From the NCBI GenBank assembly GCA_009842245.1, contig VYFT01000070.1:1-64000 (forward strand): a DNA stretch of 64,000 nucleotides. The letters run 5' to 3'. Below are positions 29,534-38,721 of this stretch, in pieces. The DNA is from Gammaproteobacteria bacterium. Lineage in GTDB: Bacteria; Pseudomonadota; Gammaproteobacteria; Pseudomonadales; Azotimanducaceae. A program made the position numbers and the translations under genes. Below the pieces are notes generated by a model that did not search any database, was not told where the DNA came from, and saw nothing but the letters and a program-made list of their open reading frames with translations. How positions within the stretch are numbered: the first letter of the stretch is position 1; every line of letters begins with the position of its first letter.

Positions 29534-30868
29534 CTAGCCAGGAAAGAATCGAGTGATATCGTTGAAAAGGACAAGTATGAAAAGTCCACCGATAAAGAAA
29601 ATGCCAACCATTGAGGCTATTTGTTGTACTCTGAGCGGTATCGGGCGACGGGTAATCATCTGCACGGTAGCGTATACGATGTGACCGCCGTCGAGTACCG
29701 GTATGGGTAGCAAATTTATCAGCCCTAAGCTGACCGACAGCATGCCTAGCAACGTGATGTAATCGAGAAAGCTTGATTGCACCGTAGTACCAGCTGTATG
29801 AGCAATGGACACCGGCCCTGCCAAATTACTGACACTCATCTGCCCAGTAATCATTTTCCCAATCGAAGTAACAATGAGCGTTGTGTACTCCCATGTCTTT
29901 TTCACACCACCCAATAGACCGTCGACAAGACCATACTGCATAACCGTTGTTGGATGCCCTGGTCCAACTCCCAGGAAACCAACGATCGTACCATTTGCTT
30001 CGACTTTATTTTTGGGGGTGGCGGTTACGAGGTGTGGATTCTCATTTCGTTCAAACTGTATGGTGAGTTCTTGACCTGGAGATTTCGAAACTATTTCGAC
30101 CAAGTCCTGCCAGAGTCGCACGTTTTGCCCACCGATTGCGACGATATGATCACCGACTTGTAGTCCCGCGGCTTCGGCAGCAGAATTTGCGACTACAGAG
30201 CCTACTACCGGAAGTGTTCCAAGCGAAAAGCCCAGCTCCTCTAAGAGCATTGGATCCTTTTCGGTACTGAGCCAGTCGCTGATCGGGATCGAATAGTCTC
30301 TGTTAAATTGCCCGACTTGGGTCGTGAGAGCTACAGAACCAGAGTCTCCGATTCGCCGTAGGAGTTGAGTCATCACGTCATTCCAATTTTCAATCGGTAC
30401 ACCGTCGACTTCCACTAAGCGCTCAGCGGGTTGTAACCCAGCACGATGTGCGGGTGAGTCTGCGTCGACCTCACCTATATAAGGAACAGAAACCGCGACC
30501 CCCATCATGAGTATTGCCCAAAACAGCACAATCGCTAGCACGAAATTTGCACCAGGACCGGCAGCAGCGATCAAAATCTGTCGCCACGGAGCAACCTTGT
30601 CGAAAGCCATGGATTCCATTTCCGGGGGCACATCGTTCTGATTTCGAGTATCCAGCATTGAGATGTACCCACCGAGGGGAATATAGCCAAGCACAAAGTC
30701 GGTTCCAGCTTTCGATTGCCACTTAAACAACGGACGACCAAAACCTACTGAAAAGCGTAAGACCTTGACACCGAGTCGACGCGCGACGACAAAGTGTCCG
30801 AGTTCATGGACCGATACCAAAATTAAGAACGCGAACACTAACGCGCTAACGTATATCAATAACTCCAA
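29534..30868 (-). CDS. rseP: Site-2 protease RseP
   Basis: Intramembrane zinc metalloprotease that cleaves anti-sigma factor RseA and leftover signal peptides. 444 residues. Zinc motif HELGHF in the first membrane segment, central PDZ domains (about 110-290), and the third-ligand motif NLLPIPVLDGGHIVY near the C terminus. TTG start at 30868 with only a weak, distant AGG upstream. dxr, which commonly lies between cdsA and rseP, is missing; the gap here is 97 bp. Confidence 0.96.
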   Translation of the reverse strand: MELLIYVSALVFAFLILVSVHELGHFVVARRLGVKVLRFSVGFGRPLFKWQSKAGTDFVLGYIPLGGYISMLDTRNQNDVPPEMESMAFDKVAPWRQILIAAAGPGANFVLAIVLFWAILMMGVAVSVPYIGEVDADSPAHRAGLQPAERLVEVDGVPIENWNDVMTQLLRRIGDSGSVALTTQVGQFNRDYSIPISDWLSTEKDPMLLEELGFSLGTLPVVGSVVANSAAEAAGLQVGDHIVAIGGQNVRLWQDLVEIVSKSPGQELTIQFERNENPHLVTATPKNKVEANGTIVGFLGVGPGHPTTVMQYGLVDGLLGGVKKTWEYTTLIVTSIGKMITGQMSVSNLAGPVSIAHTAGTTVQSSFLDYITLLGMLSVSLGLINLLPIPVLDGGHIVYATVQMITRRPIPLRVQQIASMVGIFFIGGLFILVLFNDITRFFPG

Positions 30869-30965
30869 CTATGCAACCTAGGCACGAAAAGTTCAAAATT
30901 GATTGTAATCACAAGCAAAGACAACGCAGGAGCGTCGGAGTTCTCGCTTTTTGCAAAAAAGTGAC

Positions 30966-31886
30966 TCAAGCAACACAAAAATAAGTAGCCACGGACAATG
31001 CCATCATTGAGTCGAATCGGTCGAAAAATCCCCCATGTCCAGGGAGCAGGTTACCGGAGTCTTTTATGTCCGCGGTGCGTTTTAACGCGCTCTCGAACAA
31101 GTCGCCGAAGATGGCGAATGTGATCACTACCGGCCATAACCAGAAAGTATGAAACTCTATCCATCCTAGTACCTGATCAAAGAGAACTAGGCACAACAAA
31201 CCACCAATGAAACCGCCGATTGTGCCTTCCCAAGTCTTATTTGGACTCACGTCGGGATGGAGTTGGCGCGTCCCAAAGAAGTTTCCTACGATGTAAGCAA
31301 GGCTGTCGGTTACTCCAGCTGCAGCGATTACTGCAATTAGAGCAAAACCGGAAGCATCGATCTCACTGAACGCCAATATTGATCCGACAGCGATAATGCC
31401 TCCAGCAGGGAACAGCAACACACGATTCGAGAGTACTCTACGCATACTCTTGAAAAACAACACGGCGAAGATTCCGAATGTCCAAAACGCAACAGCTGCA
31501 CCAACAATCCAGTCTTCGAGATTCACATCGACAAATTTCAATACGATTGTCGCTACATCGACACGCTCCAATACGATCGCAACTAAGACAAACAGTCCCG
31601 AATATAGACACTTAGCCCAGACCGCACGGATGCGCGCGATGTCGCACCACTCCCACAAGACCGCAAAAAATATTCCACAATAGATCGCAAAGAGCCACTC
31701 GCGGGTGAGATAAAGGATCGCTAGCAACGCTAGCGGTACCACAATCAAGACCGTAATTAGTCTTGGAAGAAAGGACTTCGGAATCTTAATGGGAAGCTCT
31801 GGAATTGGTTTCTTGGGTGCGCGTGCCAAATCGACGGTGCCGGTTTGAAAAATCGTCAAACGCCTCTTCCAAGTTTTCTTGCCCAA
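30966..31886 (-). CDS. cdsA: Phosphatidate cytidylyltransferase
   Basis: Makes CDP-diacylglycerol for phospholipid synthesis. Polytopic membrane protein, with the CdsA signature near the C terminus (SALKRTADIKDSGNLLPGHGG). DVSPNKTWEGTIGG is also conserved. The start is uncertain: the longest frame (TTG 31886) overlaps uppS by 101 bp, while TTG at 31859 (GAAGAGG just before it) or 31829 would reduce this. The soluble residues before the first membrane segment are unusual for CdsA and may not be translated. Confidence 0.9.
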   Translation of the reverse strand: MGKKTWKRRLTIFQTGTVDLARAPKKPIPELPIKIPKSFLPRLITVLIVVPLALLAILYLTREWLFAIYCGIFFAVLWEWCDIARIRAVWAKCLYSGLFVLVAIVLERVDVATIVLKFVDVNLEDWIVGAAVAFWTFGIFAVLFFKSMRRVLSNRVLLFPAGGIIAVGSILAFSEIDASGFALIAVIAAAGVTDSLAYIVGNFFGTRQLHPDVSPNKTWEGTIGGFIGGLLCLVLFDQVLGWIEFHTFWLWPVVITFAIFGDLFESALKRTADIKDSGNLLPGHGGFFDRFDSMMALSVATYFCVA

Positions 31887-32550
31887 AATCAGGCCAGTGT
31901 GTGTTGGTAAAGAACAATTCGGCGTAAGCCAGCTCCCACAGTAAAAAATTACTCAAACGCAAGTCGCCACCCGTGCGAATGCACAAGTCTACCTTAGGAA
32001 TGTCTGCTATCTTCGGCATTGCAAGATGCCGACCAAACTCCTCTTCAGTGACTTCCTGCGTCCTCAGCGCACCAGCGTCGATGTTTTCTGCTATAGACTT
32101 TGCAGCTTGTACGATATCCCAGCGACCGCCGTAGTTTAGCGCGACGATAAGTCGAAAAGTTTGGTTATCCTGGGTGACTCGCTCTCCTTCCTCAATATGC
32201 CTCTGCACTTCTTGCGGGAGCATACTACGATCCCCAATGAACTCCAATTTCGTACCCCGTTCATGGAGTGCAGCTAATTCCCGTTGGATCGTCTCTGACA
32301 CAAGTTCCATGAGCAAATCTATTTCCGGTTTGGGACGTTGCCAATTTTCGGTGCTAAAAGCAAATAGAGTTAGGTGAGTCACTCCTAGATCCGCGCACGC
32401 TTCTACTACCGGACGTACATTACGCGCTCCGTATCGATGACCCGCTAAGCCGGGTAGCTGTCGCTGGCGTGCCCAACGATGATTACCATCCATGATAATC
32501 GCTAGATGATTTGGTATTAAGCGTTGAGTTTGACTTCGTGTGTCCGTCAA
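31786..32550 (-). CDS. uppS: Undecaprenyl diphosphate synthase
   Basis: Extends farnesyl diphosphate with eight isopentenyl diphosphate units to make the cell-wall lipid carrier. 254 residues. Catalytic motif LAIIMDGNHRWARQR (His where most bacterial enzymes have Gly), with LTLFAFSTENWQRP and the IPP-binding RTGGDLRLSNFLLWE also seen. TTG start. It overlaps cdsA and follows frr by 48 bp. Its substrate supply depends on an isoprenoid pathway whose usual genes are missing from this region. Confidence 0.96.
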   Translation of the reverse strand: MTDTRSQTQRLIPNHLAIIMDGNHRWARQRQLPGLAGHRYGARNVRPVVEACADLGVTHLTLFAFSTENWQRPKPEIDLLMELVSETIQRELAALHERGTKLEFIGDRSMLPQEVQRHIEEGERVTQDNQTFRLIVALNYGGRWDIVQAAKSIAENIDAGALRTQEVTEEEFGRHLAMPKIADIPKVDLCIRTGGDLRLSNFLLWELAYAELFFTNTHWPDFGQENLEEAFDDFSNRHRRFGTRTQETNSRASH

Positions 32551-32598
32551 CCTGCCGGTCCTACGCAGTATTTTCGAGCGTTGATCAACTACCTATTC

Positions 32599-33156
32599 TT
32601 AAAACTCTAAAAGGTCTCTGACTTTTTCGTCCAATAACTCCTCAACTCGACCGATTTTGTCGTCGGTTATTCCTTGCACAACTACTTCCGCGTGGTGCCC
32701 TTCATCTTCCGTTGCCATTTTTTCCTTGACTAATTCCCGAACATCAGCAATCGCATCGCGACGAATATTTCGAATTGCGATTCTTGCGTTTTCCGCCTCA
32801 CCTCGCGCTTGTTTGACTAGTTCCTTACGGTTTTCCTCAGTCAATGGCGGCAAGGGTAGTCGAATAACCTCCCCATTGTTATTCGGAGTAAGGCCAATAT
32901 TACTGGCCAGAATAGCTTTCTCAATGTCGCTCAAGAGCGTCTTTTCCCAAGGAGAAACCACGAGCGTTCGACCTTCTTCCACAGTAATCGAAGCCAGTTG
33001 TTTGATCGGCGTTGGTGCCCCGTAATAGTCTAAAGTAACCGTGTCCAGAAGGGAAGGATGCGCCCGACCCGTTCGAATCCTTGCGAAAGCGTCACTCAGT
33101 GCATCACAACTTTTACCCATGCGGGTACTTGCATCATCTTGAATTTCGTCGATCAT
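32599..33156 (-). CDS. frr: Ribosome recycling factor
   Basis: Splits post-termination ribosomes together with EF-G. 185 residues, the standard length. Typical motifs are RTGRAHPSLLD, YYGAPTPIKQLA and the long helix around LPPLTEENRKELVKQA. It overlaps pyrH by 4 bp (ATGA), the conserved pyrH-frr pair. Confidence 0.97.
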   Translation of the reverse strand: MIDEIQDDASTRMGKSCDALSDAFARIRTGRAHPSLLDTVTLDYYGAPTPIKQLASITVEEGRTLVVSPWEKTLLSDIEKAILASNIGLTPNNNGEVIRLPLPPLTEENRKELVKQARGEAENARIAIRNIRRDAIADVRELVKEKMATEDEGHHAEVVVQGITDDKIGRVEELLDEKVRDLLEF

Positions 33157-33896
33157 CTGGTCCCACCATCGCCTGCGTTTTCGATCAAGGTACCACAGCT
33201 CTCACCGGCAACAACTTTCGACATCGCTTGCGGGTCGTCGTGTTTATACACAATAATAGGAATATTGTGTTCCTTACACATGGTGAATGCAATAGCGTCC
33301 ATCACCTTCAAACCACGTTCTAGTACTTCATCAAAAGATAGGGCTTCAAATCGATGTGCTGTTTTGGCTACCGCAGGATCTTCATCGTAGACTCCATCTA
33401 CGGTCGAAGCCTTAAGAACAACCTGAGAGGAGAGTTCTATCGCGCGTAGTGCTGCCGCAGTATCCGTAGTCACCAGGGGATTCCCAGTACCCCCCGCACA
33501 TATTACTACATAGTTGTTTGCTAAGAAGTGTAAGGCGTCGTGCCTAGCGAATCCCTTACTGATTCCGTTAATGGCATGTGGCGTGTAAACTACGGAACTA
33601 ACGTCAACAGCTTCTAGTGCATCGCGCAAGAGAGCGGCGTTCATCACGGTCGCGAGCATTCCGATATGATCAGCGGTAATGGGGTTAATACCGAGTTCGG
33701 GTGCGACTTTTTCAAGATCCCTGCCGCGGAATATATTGCCACCTCCGGTGACTATCGTAATTTGGACACCTGCTTCGACTAACTGTGCGATTTCGGAAAC
33801 AAGGGAGCGGACAATAGTGGTCTCAACCACTCCAGACTGTGAAGAAGAATTTAGCGCTTCACCCGACAGCTTAAGAGTAATGCGCTTATATTTCAT
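33153..33896 (-). CDS. pyrH: UMP kinase
   Basis: Phosphorylates UMP to UDP; hexameric amino-acid-kinase-family enzyme regulated by GTP/UTP in proteobacteria. 247 residues. Motifs: RITLKLSGEAL at the N terminus, VTGGGNIFRGR, and KASTVDGVYDEDP. Between tsf and frr as usual. Confidence 0.97.
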   Translation of the reverse strand: MKYKRITLKLSGEALNSSSQSGVVETTIVRSLVSEIAQLVEAGVQITIVTGGGNIFRGRDLEKVAPELGINPITADHIGMLATVMNAALLRDALEAVDVSSVVYTPHAINGISKGFARHDALHFLANNYVVICAGGTGNPLVTTDTAAALRAIELSSQVVLKASTVDGVYDEDPAVAKTAHRFEALSFDEVLERGLKVMDAIAFTMCKEHNIPIIVYKHDDPQAMSKVVAGESCGTLIENAGDGGTR

Positions 33897-33939
33897 GTGC
33901 CAATTGATTTAAGTGGAAACTGTATTCGACGGGACAAGA

Positions 33940-34737
33940 TTACTCGAGACTCTCTCCCACTTGGTACCGCACAAAGCGTTCACACTTTGCATCCTCCTTC
34001 GCCAACAGCGCACCTACTGTCTGATCCCTATCCCAGATATAAGCCTGCTGGTCCAGACAGGATTCACTCTGAAATTTTCGGAGTTTCCCTTTCACGATCC
34101 CTTCGACGATATGTTCTGGCTTCCCCATTTCCAACGCTTGTGCTTTATACACCTCAGTTTCACGCGCAAGAACGTTTTCCGGTATTTCGTCTGCACTAAC
34201 AACGAGCGGATTTTCAGAGGTGATATGCATCGCCACATTTTTGTTTATCTCGGCTACATCTTTACTGAGTTCGACGATCGCACCCACAGCAGCATTGGAA
34301 TGCAAATAACCTGCGACGACTCCGTTTTCACTTTGTATTCGAGCAACGCGGCGAATGGAAATATTTTCACCGATTGCTGAGATGAGTTCATTCTTTTCAT
34401 CTTCAAGAAGTGGAATTGTTGCGTCGCCCTGTTCGATCGCGACCTCAATCACTCGATCACAGAATTGAACGAAGCGTTCGTTGCGAGCCGCAAAGTCGGT
34501 TTCAGTGTTGATCTCCGCTATTGCCCAGATATTACAATCTTCAGAAATGAGAACCGCAAGGCGCCCTTCTGAAGCGGTTCGATCAGCTTTTTTGGCAGCT
34601 TTAACGGCACTCTCTTTACGCAACACATCCAGTGCTTTTTCGATGTCCCAATCCGCCTTCTCGAGTGCTTTTTTACAATCGCCGAAGCCCACACCCGTCC
34701 GTTCGCGCACTTCCTTGATCTTTGCCATGTCTGCCAT
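33940..34737 (-). CDS. tsf: Translation elongation factor Ts
   Basis: Nucleotide exchange factor for EF-Tu. 265 residues, slightly shorter than E. coli (283). The N-terminal UBA-like domain has VRERTGVGFGDCKKALE; the core has the EF-Tu contact TETDFAARNERF and, later, VAMHITSENPLV. Follows rpsB by 26 bp in the classic rpsB-tsf pair. Confidence 0.96.
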   Translation of the reverse strand: MADMAKIKEVRERTGVGFGDCKKALEKADWDIEKALDVLRKESAVKAAKKADRTASEGRLAVLISEDCNIWAIAEINTETDFAARNERFVQFCDRVIEVAIEQGDATIPLLEDEKNELISAIGENISIRRVARIQSENGVVAGYLHSNAAVGAIVELSKDVAEINKNVAMHITSENPLVVSADEIPENVLARETEVYKAQALEMGKPEHIVEGIVKGKLRKFQSESCLDQQAYIWDRDQTVGALLAKEDAKCERFVRYQVGESLE

Positions 34738-34763
34738 TTAAATGTCGTACTCCTTCTTCTCGT

Positions 34764-35768
34764 CTATTTCTCTGACTCTTCTGGTGTCTCAGCTTCTTCT
34801 TCCGGCTTCTCCGGTTCTTCTTCGGGTGTGTCAGGTTCTTCTTCCGTTGGCTCTGGCTCTTCCTCCGTGGTTTCTTCTTCTACAGCTTCTGACTCCGCTT
34901 GGTCTTCGGTATCCTCTGGACTTTCGTCAGCAGTGTCGGTAGTTTCCTCAGCGGTTGAAGTATCATCCTCGGTCGGCTCCGCGCTTTCTTCAGTACTTTC
35001 ACTAGCTTCCGTAGTAGCTTCGGAGGTCTCTTCCGACGGTGCGGCAATGTCAGCACTAAACTCTTCTGCTCCAACCCCGCCTTCCGCCATACGCTTGCCT
35101 ACCAAAATTTCGTCTGCAACAGCAGTGACGTATAAGCGAATCGCTCTAATAGCGTCATCGTTTCCAGGAATAACCCAGTCGACGCCTTCAGGATCGCTGT
35201 TTGTGTCTACGACTCCAACGATTGGGATGCCCAGTTTGTTCGCTTCGACCACGGCGATGCGTTCATACATGACGTCGACCACGAAAAGAGCATCCGGTAG
35301 TCCACCCATGTCTTTGATACCGCCGAGACCGCGTTCGAGCCGATCCATCATCCGTTGTTTTTGCAGTGCTTCTTTCTTGGTGAGCAAATCAAAAACACCG
35401 CGTTCTTGTTGAGCTTCTAACTCTTTCAATCGGCGAATGGACTGACGTATCGTCTTGTAATTCGTCAGCATCCCACCCAACCAGCGTTGGTCTACGTATG
35501 GCATCCCAACACGAACTGCTTGCTCGCGAATCACGCGCTGAGCGGCACGTTTTGTTCCGACGAAAAGAATCTTCTGTTTCTGGGAAGCCATCGCCCGCAC
35601 TGCAGCCAATGCTTCGTTCATCGCAACGAGAGTGCGATCTAGGTGGATGATGTGGACGTGGTTCCTGACACCAAAGATGTAGGGAGCCATCTTGGGATTC
35701 CAGTAGCGCGCCCTATGACCGAAATGGACGCCGGCGGCTAGCATATCCCGAATGCTTAGTTCACTCAA
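34764..35768 (-). CDS. rpsB: 30S ribosomal protein S2 with long acidic tail
   Basis: The start is the TTG at 35768, giving [18 protein letters not shown], with GGAG 8 bases upstream; the frame is open to 35843 but that part matches nothing in S2. 334 residues against about 240 in most bacteria. The S2 core ends near residue 230 (VGKRMAEGG). The last roughly 100 residues (34767 to about 35075) are low-complexity Glu/Thr/Ser/Pro/Asp repeats such as [18 protein letters not shown]. Acidic S2 tails are known in some bacteria, but this is a long one. Divergent from map. Confidence 0.94.
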   Translation of the reverse strand: MSELSIRDMLAAGVHFGHRARYWNPKMAPYIFGVRNHVHIIHLDRTLVAMNEALAAVRAMASQKQKILFVGTKRAAQRVIREQAVRVGMPYVDQRWLGGMLTNYKTIRQSIRRLKELEAQQERGVFDLLTKKEALQKQRMMDRLERGLGGIKDMGGLPDALFVVDVMYERIAVVEANKLGIPIVGVVDTNSDPEGVDWVIPGNDDAIRAIRLYVTAVADEILVGKRMAEGGVGAEEFSADIAAPSEETSEATTEASESTEESAEPTEDDTSTAEETTDTADESPEDTEDQAESEAVEEETTEEEPEPTEEEPDTPEEEPEKPEEEAETPEESEK

Positions 35769-35955
35769 TGTTGATCTCCAGGTTGTTGTGCACCGAAGTG
35801 CGTTAACGAGCAATGAGCCATTGAATCCGTCTACCTGTGGCACTACGCCCCACTAGACCACCCGCAATGAGCTTTGGTTGTTGCTCGCCTAGTTTTCCGT
35901 CATTCAAAATGATTGACGTTAAGTGTCGGGGTATTGTAACCAAGCGTCAAGACTT

Positions 35956-35970
35956 CTCGTAAGTTACGAG
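35956..35970. promoter_or_regulatory. Palindrome between rpsB and map
   Basis: CTCGTAA-G-TTACGAG is a perfect 15-base dyad in the 268-bp divergent gap, about 190 bases upstream of rpsB and 67 upstream of map. A TACAAT -10-like hexamer for rpsB lies about 20 bases downstream of it (minus strand). Operator or hairpin; function inferred. Confidence 0.35.
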
Positions 35971-36036
35971 CTACATCGAATATCAAAGGGTATTCCTACC
36001 GTTACAATTTTCGCAAATCATTAATCGTTTTGTTCG

Positions 36037-36831
36037 GTGTCTGTCTTTACCATTCTCCTCCCCGATGAGCAAGAAAAAATGCGCGCGGCTGGTCAAGCCG
36101 CGGCAGAGGTGCTCGACATGATCACACCGTATGTCGTACCCGGTGTGTCTACAGATGCTTTAAACTCGCGGTGCCACGACTACATCACAGAAGAATTGCA
36201 GTGTATTCCAGCACCACTAAATTACACCACTAGTGCAGACATACCCCCTTTTCCCAAATCAATCTGTACCTCCGTCAATCAAGTAGTCTGTCATGGCATC
36301 CCCTCACCATCAAAGGTCCTAAAAGACGGAGACATCGTAAATATCGATATAACAGTGATAAAGGACGGTTTTCATGGTGATACCAGCAAGATGTTCTTCG
36401 TCGGTAAGTCAAAACCATACTCCAAACGCTTAGTGGAGATCACTCAGGAGTGTTTGTATCGGGGTATTCGTGTGGTCAAACCGGGTGCGACGCTGGGAGA
36501 TATTGGCTATTCGATTCAGTCATTCGCAGAAGACAGCGGCTATTCGGTGGTACGAGAGTTTTGCGGTCACGGTATTGGAAAGAAATTTCACACAGCCCCT
36601 CAAGTAGTGCATTACGGTCGTCCAAATTCTGGTGCAAAGTTGGTTGAAGGAATGGCTTTTACGATTGAACCCATGATCAACTTGGGACGTCGCCACGTTC
36701 GCATTCTTTCGGATCAGTGGACGGTTGTCACAGCTGACCGGAAACTGTCCGCGCAGTGGGAGCACACCATCCTTGTTACTGCGAATGGATATGAAGTATT
36801 GACACTTCGCGAAGAGGAAGACTTTGTCTGA
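36037..36831 (+). CDS. map: Methionine aminopeptidase type I
   Basis: Removes the initiator methionine from new proteins. 264 residues. The five metal ligands are visible: Asp in VNIDITV, Asp in HGDTSKMF, His in CGHGIGKKFH, Glu in FTIEPMI and Glu in QWEHTIL. GTG start without a clear Shine-Dalgarno. Divergent from rpsB, as is common, and overlapping dapE by 8 bp. Confidence 0.96.
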   Translation: MSVFTILLPDEQEKMRAAGQAAAEVLDMITPYVVPGVSTDALNSRCHDYITEELQCIPAPLNYTTSADIPPFPKSICTSVNQVVCHGIPSPSKVLKDGDIVNIDITVIKDGFHGDTSKMFFVGKSKPYSKRLVEITQECLYRGIRVVKPGATLGDIGYSIQSFAEDSGYSVVREFCGHGIGKKFHTAPQVVHYGRPNSGAKLVEGMAFTIEPMINLGRRHVRILSDQWTVVTADRKLSAQWEHTILVTANGYEVLTLREEEDFV

Positions 36832-37956
36832 AGTCCTTGATCTGTGTTGTGAATTAATCCGCCGCGAGTCGGTTACGCCCGCGGACGACGGATGTCAAGA
36901 ATTAATCGCAAAACGACTACTTGCAATCGGTTTTGAAGTTGAATCACTACCTGCCGGTGGAGTCTCTAATTTGTGGGCGACCCATGGCGACAACGGACCG
37001 CTACTCGTCTTCGCGGGTCACACGGATGTCGTCCCCGTTGGCGCTGTAGACCGCTGGACCAATCCACCCTTTGAACCAACTGTAGTTGGGGAATGGCTCT
37101 ACGGACGCGGTGCTTGTGATATGAAATCCGGACTGGCATCGATGGTCGTGGCTATCGAGCGTTATGTCCAAGAGAATCCGCGACATCCGGGTTCTCTTGG
37201 TATTCTGTTCACGAGCGATGAAGAAGGTATCGCTACACACGGTACGAAACACGTGATGCAGATACTTGAGGAAAGGAACATCAGTATCGATTATTGCGTT
37301 GTAGGAGAGCCTTCCTCTACCAATACCCTAGGGGATACCGTTCGAGTTGGTCGCCTCGGTTCACTTACAGGTACTCTGAGTGCGAGAGGAATGATCGGCC
37401 ATGTTGCCTACCCAGACCTCACTCCCAATGTCGTCCATGAACTTGTAGCCCCTTTACAACGGTTAGTAGAGAAGGAATGGGATCGGGGAACGAACATTTT
37501 CAGCCTACGACATTTCAGATTTCCAACATTCATGCTGGAACCGGCGCAGATAACGTAATTCCTGGAGAATTGGAAATCCAGTTCAATTTTCGCTTTAACA
37601 CCGAGCACACCCCAGAGTCACTACAACAAACAGTGGTCGAATCATTGAGTACTGTGAACCCTAAGATCCGTACGGACATTGCGTGGTGGATTTCAGGTTT
37701 ACCGTTTCTATCTAAGCAGGGAATCTTGACTCAAAACACATTGGATGTGGTGCAGGAAGTAACCGGATTCCTTCCTGAACAATCTACAGGAGGAGGAACC
37801 TCAGATGCACGCTTTATCGTGCCAACGGGTACGGAGACAGTGGAACTGGGGCACCTTAACACGACGGCGCACAAGTACGACGAACGTGTAAGAGTATTGG
37901 ACTTGGAGACTTTAGCCCTACTCTACGAACGGATCATCGATTGCGTGCTAAAGTGA
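36824..37956 (+). pseudogene. dapE: Succinyl-diaminopimelate desuccinylase, frameshifted
   Basis: DapE releases LL-diaminopimelate for lysine and peptidoglycan synthesis. The N-terminal part (36824 to about 37490) has the metal-binding motifs FAGHTDVVP, GRGACDMKSG and TSDEEG; the C-terminal part, in another frame (about 37477 to 37956), has the family's IHAGTGADNVIPGEL and TGGGTSDARF and ends normally. The two halves join exactly if one base is restored in the GGGGAA run at 37485-37490, giving 377 residues, the normal DapE length. Both halves look otherwise intact, so this is a recent mutation or a sequencing/assembly error. The TTG start overlaps map and has AGAGGAAG upstream. Confidence 0.9.
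37485..37490 (+). other. Frameshift site in dapE
   Basis: GGGGAA homopolymer junction. Upstream codons read EWDRG; the downstream frame reads NEHFQPTTFQ. A single missing A or G accounts for the shift (a -1 step for a ribosome). No full X-XXY-YYZ slippery heptamer is present as written. Confidence 0.85.
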
Positions 37957-38681
37957 AACGTTGGTGGATCCTCTTGGGGATCGTATCCATGGTCGTCATC
38001 CTTGTAGTGATGATCCCAGCACGAGCGTATAGTATGATTTTGGAAAATTTTGGAACTCATCTTCTGGACACAAAAGGAACAGTTTGGTACGGCTCCGGGT
38101 ACGTAACTGCAGCAGGGAAGACTGTTGGCAGACTCCATTGGAGCTTTCGACCGATGGAGATCTTTACGGGGCGGTTAGCTTTTAATGTTTCTATGCAAAA
38201 TCAGAACATTTACTTGGCCGGTGAAATCAAACGGGGATTCTCATATACTGAACTGAAAGGATCTACGACCGTAGGACAGGTTCTCGTTAATGCTGTTTTA
38301 TTACCTTATGAGATACGCGTCGATGGTGAAATTGAAATTAGCGACTTAGCGGTGAGAATCAACGACAAAACACAATTGGAAGTTCTTTCTGGAAGTGTCA
38401 CTTGGGAAGGTGGGACGAGTCGCTATAGGAGCAATGAAGAGACCCGTGTGTTCGAAATGCCTGCGGTCTCTGGCGAATTTTCTCAATCTGAGGGTTTTGC
38501 AGTGCTCAATGCGCACGACGAAGAACGCGACCTCCCGTTAATTTCTGCTCGATTTCAACCGGACAGTGGATTATTCGAGGTCGCATTGACGCAGCACATG
38601 TTAGATCTGTCACAAATGCCCTTGGGATCGAGCCACGAATCATCGGCCGTTGTCTTGGAAGTTTCTCGAGAACTCTTCTAG
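37953..38681 (+). CDS. gspN: Type II secretion system protein N
   Basis: 242 residues from the GTG at 37953, which overlaps the dapE stop as GTGA; a TTG at 37941 is also possible. One N-terminal membrane segment, then a beta-rich periplasmic domain with the GspN features GTVWYGSGYVTAAGKTVGRLHWSFRP, in two parts: GTVWYGSG and LHWSFRP. GspN is an accessory inner-membrane protein of T2SS. Followed after 40 bp by gspC. Confidence 0.85.
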   Translation: MKRWWILLGIVSMVVILVVMIPARAYSMILENFGTHLLDTKGTVWYGSGYVTAAGKTVGRLHWSFRPMEIFTGRLAFNVSMQNQNIYLAGEIKRGFSYTELKGSTTVGQVLVNAVLLPYEIRVDGEIEISDLAVRINDKTQLEVLSGSVTWEGGTSRYRSNEETRVFEMPAVSGEFSQSEGFAVLNAHDEERDLPLISARFQPDSGLFEVALTQHMLDLSQMPLGSSHESSAVVLEVSRELF

Positions 38682-38721
38682 TGACCGAACGGGACGACAA
38701 TTGAGTTAGGATTTTGGAAAA

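Noticed and set aside
34767..35075. DNA repeat or CRISPR-like array at the end of rpsB
   Set aside because: Repeats are irregular and in frame, encoding low-complexity protein, with no spacers.
34828..35412. Long serine-rich open frame (194 codons) opposite rpsB
   Set aside because: It is the antisense reading of the Glu/Thr-rich tail and S2 core; no start signal and no protein-like features.
37477..37500. Programmed frameshift in dapE
   Set aside because: No complete slippery heptamer or obvious stimulatory structure, and dapE is not known to use recoding; a base deletion or error is simpler.
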